The position numbers and the translations under genes are program-made. DNA of 64,000 nucleotides from Fulvivirga marina (GTDB taxonomy: Bacteria; Bacteroidota; Bacteroidia; Cytophagales; Cyclobacteriaceae): contig NZ_JAEUGD010000064.1 of the NCBI RefSeq assembly GCF_016775155.1, positions 319,430 to 383,429 of the forward strand. The letters run 5' to 3'. The notes under the pieces were generated by a model, which was given only the letters and a program-made list of their open reading frames with translations, had not been told where the DNA came from and made no database searches. Each line of letters begins with the position of its first letter. The first letter of the stretch is position 1. This document shows, piece after piece, positions 43,358 through 51,889 of this stretch.

Positions 43358-43966
43358 CTACATATGCTCTTTCTTATTCTTTACCAGATCGTACATGAGC
43401 TCACGAGCCCGGTGTAGCTGTGCTTTAACAGTACCTAGGGGAGCGTCAAGTTCTGTGGCTATTTCCTCATATGAGAATTCCTGGAAGTATCGCAATCTCA
43501 CCAGCCGTTGGTATTTAGCGGGTAGCTTGGTAACGAACATTTGGATAAGCTCAATTTTTTGACTTTTAATGGTTTCTTCCTGTGGGTTCAGATTTTTATC
43601 CTCCACATCGATCTGAACCGCTTCCCCGTTGTCATCGGTAAATGAGGTGTCAAGGCTCATAGTTTCCAGTCGTTTTTTTCGAATAAAATCTATGGCATTG
43701 TTGGTGGCGATTCTAAATAACCATGTACTGAAGGTATAGTCTTTCTTGAACCGGTGCAGGTTTTTAAATGCTTTAGCAAAAGCCTCAATAGTAAGATCTT
43801 CGGCATCATCGACATTTCTCACCATTTTGAGGATCATGTGATAAACCGGCCTTTTATATCTTTCCATAAGCATAGCAAAGGCCTGCTCATCACCTTCTTT
43901 GACTGCCTGATCTATTAACCGGAAATCTTCTAATGCTTTGTCAGAAAATTGCTTTTTTAACTCCAT
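43358..43966 (-). CDS. ECF-type RNA polymerase sigma factor
   Basis: 202 residues starting at MELKKQFSDK. Region 2: AFAMLMERYKRPVYHMILKM, DAEDLTIEAFAKAF and TFSTWLFRIATNNAIDFIRK. Region 4: LPAKYQRLVRLRYFQEFSYE followed by IATELDAPLGTVKAQLHRAR. The frame stays open further upstream, but that stretch lies inside the glycosyltransferase gene. The ATG at 43966 overlaps its stop by 10 nt. No anti-sigma gene is adjacent, so control is not evident. Confidence 0.9.
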   Translation of the reverse strand: MELKKQFSDKALEDFRLIDQAVKEGDEQAFAMLMERYKRPVYHMILKMVRNVDDAEDLTIEAFAKAFKNLHRFKKDYTFSTWLFRIATNNAIDFIRKKRLETMSLDTSFTDDNGEAVQIDVEDKNLNPQEETIKSQKIELIQMFVTKLPAKYQRLVRLRYFQEFSYEEIATELDAPLGTVKAQLHRARELMYDLVKNKKEHM

Positions 43967-45063
43967 CGAACCCGTTTTGTAAATAATGCTGTGGCGCCTG
44001 TTATCAAATAATAAAAGACAAAAATCAAATCTAAGAATACCAAACCCCAAAAATTAAACTTAACACCAAGTTTTTTACAGATAACATTAAATGTAAGGTA
44101 AATCAACAGGGTTCTTATTAAAAAACTTCCCGCCACTAAGTATAGTTCAATACGTAAGAGAAGCAGGATGGTTAAAATTAACCAAAATAATATATGTGTG
44201 AACGAAAATGTACCTAAAATGACTTTATCGGACAGCTTATAGTACTTTCCAACGGAAAGGTGCCTTGTTTTTTGTCTAAAAAATGCTTTCCAGCTTTTCT
44301 TCGGGTGTGAATATACTAAGGCATCTTCCCCTAATGTGATCCGAGTATTTTCTTTTGTGGCATGCTGATTTACAAAAAGGTCATCATCGCCACCCGTGAG
44401 TCCCAGGTGTGGGGTAAACCCCTTTTTGCTTATAAATAAAGCTTTTCTGTAAGCCAGGTTTCTTCCTACCCCCATGTAGGGTCTTCCAGCAAGTGCCATT
44501 CCTATGTACTGCATGGCTGTCCATAGTGTTTCAAATCGAATGAAGGTGTTTAGAAAGCCCTTGGTTGCAGTGTAAAAGGAAAAGCCAAGGTTAAACTGAG
44601 CTTTGTCATCAAACCTTGCAGCCATTGATGCTATCCACTGGTTGTTATGAGGTTCACAATCGGCATCGGTAAGCAAAATCCGATCATGTTTTGCAGCCTT
44701 GATTCCCAGTGTAAGACCGTATTTTTTTGCATTGAAATTATCTGGTTTATGATTAACCTTCACCATTTTAAGTTTAGTATTCCGCCTGGTCTCTTCCAGG
44801 AGAAGGTCATAGGTGCCGTCATTAGACCGGTCTTCTACCACTATAATTTCATATTCAGGGTATTGCTGATCATATAGCTTCGGCAATAGGTTTCTGAGGT
44901 TTTCCTCTTCATCATGAGCACATATAACCACTGATATACCAGATTGGTCAGTATAGCCGCTATCTTTTTTATACCTGGAGAAAGAAATCACATAGATGGT
45001 ATAATATACTATCTGGATGGTAGTGCAGGCAAAAAATGAGATTAGAAGAATATCATAAACCAT
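43957..45063 (-). CDS. Membrane-bound family 2 glycosyltransferase
   Basis: 368 residues. An N-terminal helix is followed by the GT-A domain: ISVVICAHDEEENL, VVEDRSNDGTYD, LLTDADCEP (the DxD-type metal site), LTGGDDDLFVNQHA and FFRQKTRHLSVGKYYKL (a QxxRW-like motif). Two to three C-terminal helices (THILFWLILTILLLLRIELY and others) follow. It probably uses a nucleotide sugar at the inner membrane for envelope polysaccharide. The acceptor is unknown. Confidence 0.88.
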   Translation of the reverse strand: MVYDILLISFFACTTIQIVYYTIYVISFSRYKKDSGYTDQSGISVVICAHDEEENLRNLLPKLYDQQYPEYEIIVVEDRSNDGTYDLLLEETRRNTKLKMVKVNHKPDNFNAKKYGLTLGIKAAKHDRILLTDADCEPHNNQWIASMAARFDDKAQFNLGFSFYTATKGFLNTFIRFETLWTAMQYIGMALAGRPYMGVGRNLAYRKALFISKKGFTPHLGLTGGDDDLFVNQHATKENTRITLGEDALVYSHPKKSWKAFFRQKTRHLSVGKYYKLSDKVILGTFSFTHILFWLILTILLLLRIELYLVAGSFLIRTLLIYLTFNVICKKLGVKFNFWGLVFLDLIFVFYYLITGATALFTKRVRWS

Positions 45064-45090
45064 TGCAAGAAGGGTAGGTTAAAAAGTAGA

Positions 45091-45098
45091 CAAATATA
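45091..45098 (-). promoter_or_regulatory. -7 promoter element of the glycosyltransferase gene
   Basis: The complement reads TATATTTG, a perfect TAnnTTTG match, 28 nt before the ATG. No good -33 box is found at standard spacing. Confidence 0.4.
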
Positions 45099-45301
45099 CT
45101 GGTAATTTCTTTTAATTATACAGCCAACAAGCTTTGATACTTTTAAAGTTTCAGTAAACTGCTATGTTGCAAGTTTTTATGAGAGACCGTTGTGGAGGTT
45201 ATATAAAAACATCTTGTAGTAAGTTTAAGAGCATTATAGGAGCTTTCCTGAACATTCAAAATTTAGGAAAGCTTACCACTCGCCATACCGTGGAAAAGGA
45301 A

Positions 45302-47023
45302 TTAAACAGCAACATTCAATGCCTTCTCTTTTTTATTGGTGAAATGCTTTTCTATATCCGGCAAACTCATGCTGTTCAGGTTCATTTCTTTGGTCAGCCC
45401 TCCCTTACGCCCAACATGTACGCCATATACCATGTCGTGGTATCCCTCTTTGGCGTGCGCATCAGGGTTAATGCTTAGTTTGACACCCATGCTCAGGGCG
45501 TAGTCAATCCAACGCCAGTCGATATCCAGCCTTCTGGGGTGTGAGTTGATCTCTATCACTACATTATTTTTGGCGCAGGCATCTATGATGGTCTTGTGGT
45601 CTACGGGGTAGCCATCTCTTTGTAATAGAAGCCTTCCGGTCATGTGACCCAGTATGGTTGTGAAAGGATTTTCAATTGCTTTTAATAATCTAAGAGTGGC
45701 CTTTTCAACATCCATACTCATAGCTGAATGTATTGAGGCTACTATAAAATCAAAACTTGCCAATGTATCATTGTCATAATCAAGGCTGCCATCAGGCAGA
45801 ATATCACACTCTATACCCTTAAATATCTTGAATGGGGCAAGTTTTTTGTTTAGTTCATCAATCTCTTCCTGTTGCTCTTTTACCCTGTTTTCATAAAGGC
45901 CGTTGGCATAGTAAAATGAGGATTTACTGTGATCGGTAATACCCAGATATTCATAGCCAAGCTCTTTGCAGTAAGTGGCCATTTCCTCCAGACTATGTTT
46001 GCCGTCGCTGTAAGTACAGTGGTTGTGGAGGATGCCTTTCAGGTCACCCGTTTCTATTAGGATTGCCCTTTGCTGCATTTTTGTTGTGTCAAATTCAAAC
46101 TGTCCCTCACGGAGTTCAGGCTCTATGAACTTAAGGCCTGCCAGTTGATATATCTCTTCTTCAGAAGCTACGTGCTCTGACTCTCTGACCAGGTCAGCAA
46201 GAGATTTCTGCTCCTTTACTTCATGGTAGATATGTGCGCCTGAACCAGTGGAAATAAATAAGTCTTTGTAATAATTATCTTTAGTAGTAAACCTGAAACG
46301 AACCGGAGTTTCTGTCTCCTTCAACTGGCCACGCCAGGTGAAGGGGCCGGATTGCTTTTGATTATATTCGAGCTCTTCTATCTGCGAAAGGTATGTTTTA
46401 ACCTGAGCCTCTTGCTCTGAGGCAATGACAAAGAGAAGCTCCTCGATGATTTCAACTTTTCTTCTAAAAGTACCGCTTTCAGATATTTGTATGTCAGGAA
46501 ACTGCTTTTGAATGTTGCTTTTCAGTGCATTGACAAAAGGTTCGGCCTCAGCATAGAGCAGTTTGCCGCTGTGTTTTTGTTTGAATAATATGGCCTCTTT
46601 GAGGTTGTTTTGAGTTTTTTCGCCAAAACCTTTAAGCTTGGCTAGCTTGCCTTCTTCTATAGCCTTCAGCAGGTCTTCACTGCTTTCAATTTCAAGATCC
46701 TTCCACAATTGACGGATCTTCTTGGCTCCAATGCCTTTAAGAGAGAGCAGTTCTATCACTCCGGCAGGTGTTTCTTGCAAATACTTTTCAAGGGTTGAAA
46801 AAGATCCGGTTTGGTTAATTTCATCAATAGCCGTAGCAATGGATTTGCCCACGCCATTGATTTTGGCCATTTCCGCGGCGTTCATTCCTGAAAGTTCTCC
46901 TTTTTCTCTTTCCAGGTTAAAGATGGCGTTGTTGTAACTTTTTATCTTGAAATCATTTTCGCCATGTAATTCCATGAGCGAGCAGGTTTGCTTTAAAAGC
47001 CTGATTATACTTTTATTATCCAA
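45302..47023 (-). CDS. PolX-like protein with degenerate polymerase site and intact PHP phosphoesterase
   Basis: 573 residues in the bacterial PolX order: N-terminal 8-kDa/HhH region (INGVGKSIATAI, LSLKGIGAKKIRQL, LKGFGEKTQNNL), nucleotidyltransferase-like domain (about 150-280) and C-terminal PHP domain (about 330-570). The palm motif, normally GSxRRGKExxGDxD, reads GTFRRKVEIIEELL, with E195 and L197 replacing both aspartates. The third Asp strand reads VRFRF. The PHP site is complete: H333/H335, D340, D364-H365, E405, H432, H460, D521-H523. It starts at a TTG. It is probably a nuclease rather than a polymerase. Confidence 0.88.
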   Translation of the reverse strand: MDNKSIIRLLKQTCSLMELHGENDFKIKSYNNAIFNLEREKGELSGMNAAEMAKINGVGKSIATAIDEINQTGSFSTLEKYLQETPAGVIELLSLKGIGAKKIRQLWKDLEIESSEDLLKAIEEGKLAKLKGFGEKTQNNLKEAILFKQKHSGKLLYAEAEPFVNALKSNIQKQFPDIQISESGTFRRKVEIIEELLFVIASEQEAQVKTYLSQIEELEYNQKQSGPFTWRGQLKETETPVRFRFTTKDNYYKDLFISTGSGAHIYHEVKEQKSLADLVRESEHVASEEEIYQLAGLKFIEPELREGQFEFDTTKMQQRAILIETGDLKGILHNHCTYSDGKHSLEEMATYCKELGYEYLGITDHSKSSFYYANGLYENRVKEQQEEIDELNKKLAPFKIFKGIECDILPDGSLDYDNDTLASFDFIVASIHSAMSMDVEKATLRLLKAIENPFTTILGHMTGRLLLQRDGYPVDHKTIIDACAKNNVVIEINSHPRRLDIDWRWIDYALSMGVKLSINPDAHAKEGYHDMVYGVHVGRKGGLTKEMNLNSMSLPDIEKHFTNKKEKALNVAV

Positions 47024-47102
47024 AATGTGCTGATTTTTTATATTTTTATAAATGGCATTGACCAGTATGTTAAAAACAGTACGTGGACAATGCGCAAAGC
47101 AA

Positions 47103-47134
47103 TTGATGACTGTATTTATTATTATGTAAATTTA
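47103..47134 (+). promoter_or_regulatory. Possible promoter of the EVE-domain gene
   Basis: TTG (47103-47105), 21 nt, TAAATTTA (47127-47134), one base off the -7 consensus, 31 nt before the ATG. Confidence 0.35.
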
Positions 47135-47165
47135 GAGAAAACGTATCAACGAAAAAGAATATTAA

Positions 47166-47570
47166 ATGAACTATTGGTTAATGAAGTCCGAACCGGGTAC
47201 GTATTCATGGGATGATCTTGTAAAGGACAAACAAACATTCTGGGATGGTGTGAGGAATTATCAGGCCCGTAATAATATGAAAGAAATGAAAGTGGGAGAC
47301 CTTGTACTTTTCTATCATAGCGTGAATGAAAAAACAGTAGTGGGCATTGCCAAAATTGTAAAAGAACATTATCAAGATCCTACAACAGAGGATGACCGTT
47401 GGGTGGTAGTAGACATTGCTCCCGTACAGCCTTTAAAGCGCCCGGTCAAGCTGGATGAAATTAAGGATGATGCCCGACTGGATCAAATGGTTTTGGTAAG
47501 GAATTCCCGGTTATCTGTGCAGCCTGTTAAAAAAGAGGAGTTTGACATAATTTTAGGCATGAGCGAATAA
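47166..47570 (+). CDS. EVE-domain protein
   Basis: 134 residues forming a single PUA-like EVE domain, a fold that binds modified bases in DNA or RNA. Landmarks are YWLMKSEPGTYSWDDLVKD, FWDGVRNYQARNNMKEMKVG, DLVLFYHS and VVVDIAPVQPLKRPV. It is a standalone form, like thymocyte nuclear protein 1 homologues. The next gene, for a secreted protein, begins only 4 nt later, so the two may share a transcript despite unrelated roles. Confidence 0.9.
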   Translation: MNYWLMKSEPGTYSWDDLVKDKQTFWDGVRNYQARNNMKEMKVGDLVLFYHSVNEKTVVGIAKIVKEHYQDPTTEDDRWVVVDIAPVQPLKRPVKLDEIKDDARLDQMVLVRNSRLSVQPVKKEEFDIILGMSE

Positions 47571-47574
47571 GTAT

Positions 47575-49149
47575 ATGAAAAGATCTCTACTAATCATTTT
47601 CTTAACAGTCGGGGTTTCTTTTTCTGCCATATCTCAACTGGTTCAAACCAAAAGGTATGAGTTGGAAAAAGATAATACCGACAACTACTTTAATGTAACT
47701 TCGGTAGGTGAAAAGGGGCTGGTGATTTTTAGGGATACTGATGAATACCGCAGAAATGAAGGTGATGTCTGGCAGGTAATAGCTCTCGATACTGCATTGG
47801 TGGAGAAGTGGAACAATGAGCTGTTGATTGATAGCAAACATGTTTTTAAGGGGTTTGAGCAGAACAATGAAATGTTGTATCTGCTTTTTAGTGAAGATGA
47901 GGCGGCCAAAAGCAATTACCAGCTGGTGACCATAAAGGTGGATGATGGTGAGACAAAGCGGTATGACATAAAAAATGAAATTTCCATTGAGCTCTCTCAT
48001 TTAATTGTAGTAAATGATTTCCTTATACTCGGAGGCTACGTACGTTATAGCCCTACATTAATATCGTATAGCCTGGGAGATGATAAACTCGAAGTTATTC
48101 CAGGGTTCTTTAAAGACCGAAGCGAAATCATAGACCTGCGTGAAAATGATAACGGTACTTTTAATATACTAACGAAGGAAAAGGCTTATCAAGGGTATGA
48201 TTTAAAACTTCGTACGTATGCTCCTGAAGGGGATATACTTTTTGATAAGACCATTGAAACGGACAGAGATCTCGATGTAATGGATGGTAAGTGTACGGGG
48301 TTTGTTGACGGTAACATTGCTATTTCGGGTACCTATGGTAAAACCGTTTCGACCTACTCTCAGGGCATTTATTTTGTAATAGTAAAACCCGAAGGGCAAA
48401 AGGATGTTGTTAGGTATTTTAACTATAGTGCCCTGGAACATTTTTTTGATTACATGGGACCCAAGCGTTCGGAAAGGATTAAAAGGAAGATCGACTCGAA
48501 AATATCAAAGGGCAAAGAGTTTCGGTATAGTTCAAGGTTGAATATGCACCAGGTCCAACAGGATAGTGATGGTTATTTGCTAGTTGCAGAAATTTATAAC
48601 CCACAGTATGAGAAATTGGGTAGCCGAAGCATATATTCTCCTTATGCTTATGGCTTTGGGGTGGATAATGATTTTTATTCATCAGCTGCCAGGCAGGATT
48701 ATGTGAAGCGACCGGGAGGTTCATCGCAGGTGCAAGATGCAAATCATTTCGAATATCTGGAGTCAGTGATTCTTAAATTGAACGGTGCAGGGGAACTGCA
48801 GTGGGATAATAGCTTTAAAATAGAAGATGTTGAGACTTTCTCGCTTGAGCCGGTAGTGGATCTCAGTAAGTCTAAAGGTAAGTTTAACCTTGTGTATAAA
48901 TCAGAAGAGAATATAAATTATAAGGTTATCAATCAATCAGAAACTATAACCAAGGCTCAGGAGAGGATCATGCTCGACGATGAGGCCGATGTTATAAAAA
49001 GCACCTATGATGGTGTAGGTAACGCCCGTCACTGGTATGGAGACTACTTTTATGTTTGGGGTTATCATAAAATACAAAATAAGCTTAACCCTGAGGGTGA
49101 TAATAGAAGAAATGTTCTGTTTGTCAATAAGATAACGATTGAAGAGTAA
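47575..49149 (+). CDS. Secreted protein of unknown family (tandem paralogue 1)
   Basis: 524 residues with signal peptide MKRSLLIIFLTVGVSFSAIS. The mature part is beta-rich, with repeated short blade-like stretches (IFRDTDEYRRN...VWQVIALDTAL; LQWDNSFKIEDVETF), compatible with a propeller. A highly basic helical insert (MGPKRSERIKRKIDSKISKG) interrupts it. No enzymatic motif or T9SS tail is visible. It is clearly homologous to the next gene: VIPGFFKDRSEIIDL aligns with VLPGFFNERAQLIEM, and FNYSALEHFFDYM with YNYAELENFFNYM. I do not recognise the family. Confidence 0.8.
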   Translation: MKRSLLIIFLTVGVSFSAISQLVQTKRYELEKDNTDNYFNVTSVGEKGLVIFRDTDEYRRNEGDVWQVIALDTALVEKWNNELLIDSKHVFKGFEQNNEMLYLLFSEDEAAKSNYQLVTIKVDDGETKRYDIKNEISIELSHLIVVNDFLILGGYVRYSPTLISYSLGDDKLEVIPGFFKDRSEIIDLRENDNGTFNILTKEKAYQGYDLKLRTYAPEGDILFDKTIETDRDLDVMDGKCTGFVDGNIAISGTYGKTVSTYSQGIYFVIVKPEGQKDVVRYFNYSALEHFFDYMGPKRSERIKRKIDSKISKGKEFRYSSRLNMHQVQQDSDGYLLVAEIYNPQYEKLGSRSIYSPYAYGFGVDNDFYSSAARQDYVKRPGGSSQVQDANHFEYLESVILKLNGAGELQWDNSFKIEDVETFSLEPVVDLSKSKGKFNLVYKSEENINYKVINQSETITKAQERIMLDDEADVIKSTYDGVGNARHWYGDYFYVWGYHKIQNKLNPEGDNRRNVLFVNKITIEE

Positions 49150-50665
49150 TTACTTAATATATAGCTGCCTTCTAAGTCTGATCCTTACACAGTCAGCCCT
49201 GGCACAAATAGTCCAGCCCGAAAGGTTTGAGCTGGAAGTTGATAGTGATGCTGGTTTTATGGTTTCTCCCGCGGGCGAGGGTGGAATTTTTCTTTTCAGA
49301 GAAATAGAGAACACCTACAATACTACAGATAACCTTTGGGAGGTATATCTTTTGGATACCGCTCTCAATATTAGCTGGCGAAAGGAATATTTTATTAATC
49401 CCAATTATGTTAATATCAGTCATTTGTATATTGATAGTAAGCTATATCTGTTGTTTTCCAGTATTAAGCAAGGTGACAAGAGCCTGAGTCTGGTAAGCTT
49501 TTCTGCCGCTTCTGGAGAGATTGACAACTACATCATAAGGAACTTTATACCTTTTGCATTTTACGATTTTAAAGTAATCAACGACGCGGTTCTTATTGGT
49601 GGTTATTTCAATTACCGGCCCCTTGTGGTCTTGTATAACCTGGAAGAGCAGATACCCAAGGTGCTTCCCGGCTTCTTTAATGAGCGAGCTCAGTTGATTG
49701 AGATGAAAGTTAATGATCATGCCACGTTTGATATTATACTTAGTGGCCCAACAGAAGAGAAAAACACTACCTTATTCATTAACACTTTTGATCAATTTGG
49801 TAACCTGATCAAGAAAATAAGTCTGGATGCAGAAAAGTCAAAGAGTCTGTTGTTTGGAAGAGCGGAGACATTGGATAATCAAAATCAACTGGTGGCGGGT
49901 GTCTATGGCCGAAGGAATTCAGAATATTCCAGAGGTGTATTTGTAGCCAATGTTAACCCATACGGAGAGCAGAAGATCAAGTATTATAATTACGCAGAGC
50001 TGGAAAACTTTTTCAACTATATGAAAGCCCGTAGGGAAAGGCGGGTGATTTCAAGAATTGAACGTAAGAAAATCAAGAACAAGAAGATCAAGTTTAACTA
50101 CCGCTTGCTGGTACATGAGTTGATCAGACATGAGGATCAGTATATCCTTCTGGGGGAAGCCTTTTATCCCAAGTACCGAACCGTAACCGGAAATGGAGGA
50201 CTTTTCAGTGCAGGTTGGGCCTTTAATAAAGGGGTATATAGTTCCAGCCTTGTTTTTGATGGCTATCGCTACACACATGCTATAATCTTAGGTTTCGATA
50301 AAAAGGGTAACCTGTTATGGGATAACAGTTTTGAAATCAACGATGTCATATCATTTGACCTGGAGCAGTTTGTGCATGTAAATGCATCAGGCGACAGGGT
50401 GGACCTGCTTTATGTTTTTGAAGATGCCATCCGATCCAAAACGATTAAAGGCAGTCAGGTGCTGGAAGGGAAGGGGGAGAATAAGATAAGCCTAAAATAT
50501 GACTCCGATAAAGTAGAAGGTGATGAAACGAAAATCGGAGGGCTAAGCAAATGGTATGGAGATGTATTTTTTACCTACGGCATACAGAATATCCAAAACC
50601 TCCGCACCGAAGGAGTAGGCCTCACCAGAAAAGTTTTTTTTGTGAATAAGGTGGCGTTTGAGTGA
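49139..50665 (+). CDS. Secreted protein of unknown family (tandem paralogue 2)
   Basis: 508 residues. The TTG at 49139 overlaps the preceding gene by 11 nt and gives a proper signal peptide (MKSNYLIYSCLLSLILTQ, SALAQ). No in-frame ATG would do so. Its architecture matches paralogue 1 throughout, including the basic insert (RRERRVISRIERKKIKNKKI) and the C-terminal KWYGDVFFTYGIQNIQNL (compare HWYGDYFYVWGYHKIQNK). The family appears able to duplicate in tandem, and its function is unknown. Confidence 0.8.
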   Translation: MKSNYLIYSCLLSLILTQSALAQIVQPERFELEVDSDAGFMVSPAGEGGIFLFREIENTYNTTDNLWEVYLLDTALNISWRKEYFINPNYVNISHLYIDSKLYLLFSSIKQGDKSLSLVSFSAASGEIDNYIIRNFIPFAFYDFKVINDAVLIGGYFNYRPLVVLYNLEEQIPKVLPGFFNERAQLIEMKVNDHATFDIILSGPTEEKNTTLFINTFDQFGNLIKKISLDAEKSKSLLFGRAETLDNQNQLVAGVYGRRNSEYSRGVFVANVNPYGEQKIKYYNYAELENFFNYMKARRERRVISRIERKKIKNKKIKFNYRLLVHELIRHEDQYILLGEAFYPKYRTVTGNGGLFSAGWAFNKGVYSSSLVFDGYRYTHAIILGFDKKGNLLWDNSFEINDVISFDLEQFVHVNASGDRVDLLYVFEDAIRSKTIKGSQVLEGKGENKISLKYDSDKVEGDETKIGGLSKWYGDVFFTYGIQNIQNLRTEGVGLTRKVFFVNKVAFE

Positions 50666-50998
50666 GGTATGAATTTTTAGTTTTTAGCATATATTGTTAG
50701 GTGTTTTATGCTCTTTTGAAATATTATTCTTTTGTATTTTGTAGGAGTAAAATTATAATCTGATAGAGTTTTTGTTAGTTTTTTAGAAACAAACTTTTTT
50801 TTAAGTTATCGGTTGCTTGGTATCTGATTTTAATAATAAATTGCGCCCTCGTTTTGGGTTTTTGTAAGGTTGGTCTATAGTTTCCGCTCTCTCAATTACC
50901 TCCCCAGTAGAATACACTTTTTTTAAGAAACAGATTGTCCAGTCTCATATTTTGAGACGGGGTGTGGTTATTATTGTGCAATTATAAATTTTAATGAT
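50666..50998 (+). other. AT-rich leader region before the secreted-fibre operon
   Basis: 333 nt with no open frame worth calling. It contains a short hairpin GTCTCA / TGAGAC (50942-50958, 5-nt loop) about 40 nt before the next ATG. Several near-matches to TAnnTTTG occur, but no clean promoter pair. Confidence 0.45.
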
Positions 50999-51889
50999 AT
51001 GAATTATTACGTGCGCTTCTTATTGCAGATTTTATGTTTGATTGTTTTTATTGGCTCAGCTAAGGCTCAATGGGTTGATGATGGTGGAGATGGAATTGGA
51101 GATATATACTATAACAATGGTAATGTTGGGGTAGGTACCATTAACCCCCAGCGCAAGTTTCACATAAGTGAAGAAGGCATGGTTCAACTTAGGTTGGAAA
51201 GGCCTTATACCTCAGAGGGATTTTCAGACATAGGTAGTGCTTCAGGACATCTCTATTTTTATCCCGGGGGCTATACTTTGAAAAATGGCAATTTTATAGT
51301 TCATACTTCAGGAAATGTAGGAATAGGAACTACAAGTCCTATGTCAAAGTTGGATGTTGACGGAGCAGTTCTTGCTAGTGAATTTAAATTGCATTCTGGC
51401 GATGGAAAGTCTGCACTATATATGCAAGAAGCATCCACGTCTACCGACCCTTTCAGATTGACTCTTGGTGGACAAACTATAGCTGGTGGAATTATGATCG
51501 GTAGGGAAGATTGGATGAGTAAAGTCATGATTCCATGGAATGTTGGTATAGGTACAAATGATCCAGGCTCCTTTAAGCTAGCCGTAGAAGGAAAAATTGG
51601 AGCCCGAGAAATACAGGTGACTTCAGTTACCCCATGGCCAGACTATGTTTTTGAAGAAGGTTACAATTTGACTGAACTCAGCGAAGTTGAAAGGTATGTC
51701 AAAGAGAACAAACATTTGCCAGGTATACCTACTGCCAATGATGTAGAGGAAGATGGAGTGAATCTGGGAGAGATGAATGCAAAGCTTTTGGAGAAAGTGG
51801 AGGAGTTGACGCTTTACTTGATTGAAATGAAAAAGGAAAATGAGGAATTAAAAACAAGAGTTAAAAAACTTGAGGATGGATATGAATAA
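50999..51889 (+). CDS. Secreted repeat protein with tail-fibre-like C-terminal module (copy 1)
   Basis: 296 residues. Signal peptide ending IGSAKAQ, then three or more NVGIGTxxPxxKLxV-type repeats (NVGVGTINPQRKFHI, NVGIGTTSPMSKLDV, NVGIGTNDPGSFKLAV) that resemble trimeric fibre repeats of phage tails. The C-terminal module (about 214-296) reads PDYVFEEGYNLTELSEVERY, KENKHLPGIPTANDV and KLLEKVEELTLYLIEMKKEN, a coiled-coil ending. Such proteins are frequent in Bacteroidota and are usually annotated as tail-fibre-domain proteins. There is no phage context here. Confidence 0.8.
   Translation: MNYYVRFLLQILCLIVFIGSAKAQWVDDGGDGIGDIYYNNGNVGVGTINPQRKFHISEEGMVQLRLERPYTSEGFSDIGSASGHLYFYPGGYTLKNGNFIVHTSGNVGIGTTSPMSKLDVDGAVLASEFKLHSGDGKSALYMQEASTSTDPFRLTLGGQTIAGGIMIGREDWMSKVMIPWNVGIGTNDPGSFKLAVEGKIGAREIQVTSVTPWPDYVFEEGYNLTELSEVERYVKENKHLPGIPTANDVEEDGVNLGEMNAKLLEKVEELTLYLIEMKKENEELKTRVKKLEDGYE

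Noticed and set aside
45164-45478. 104-codon plus-strand frame over the end of the PolX-like gene
   Set aside because: It overlaps a well-supported gene on the other strand and has no protein-like conservation pattern.
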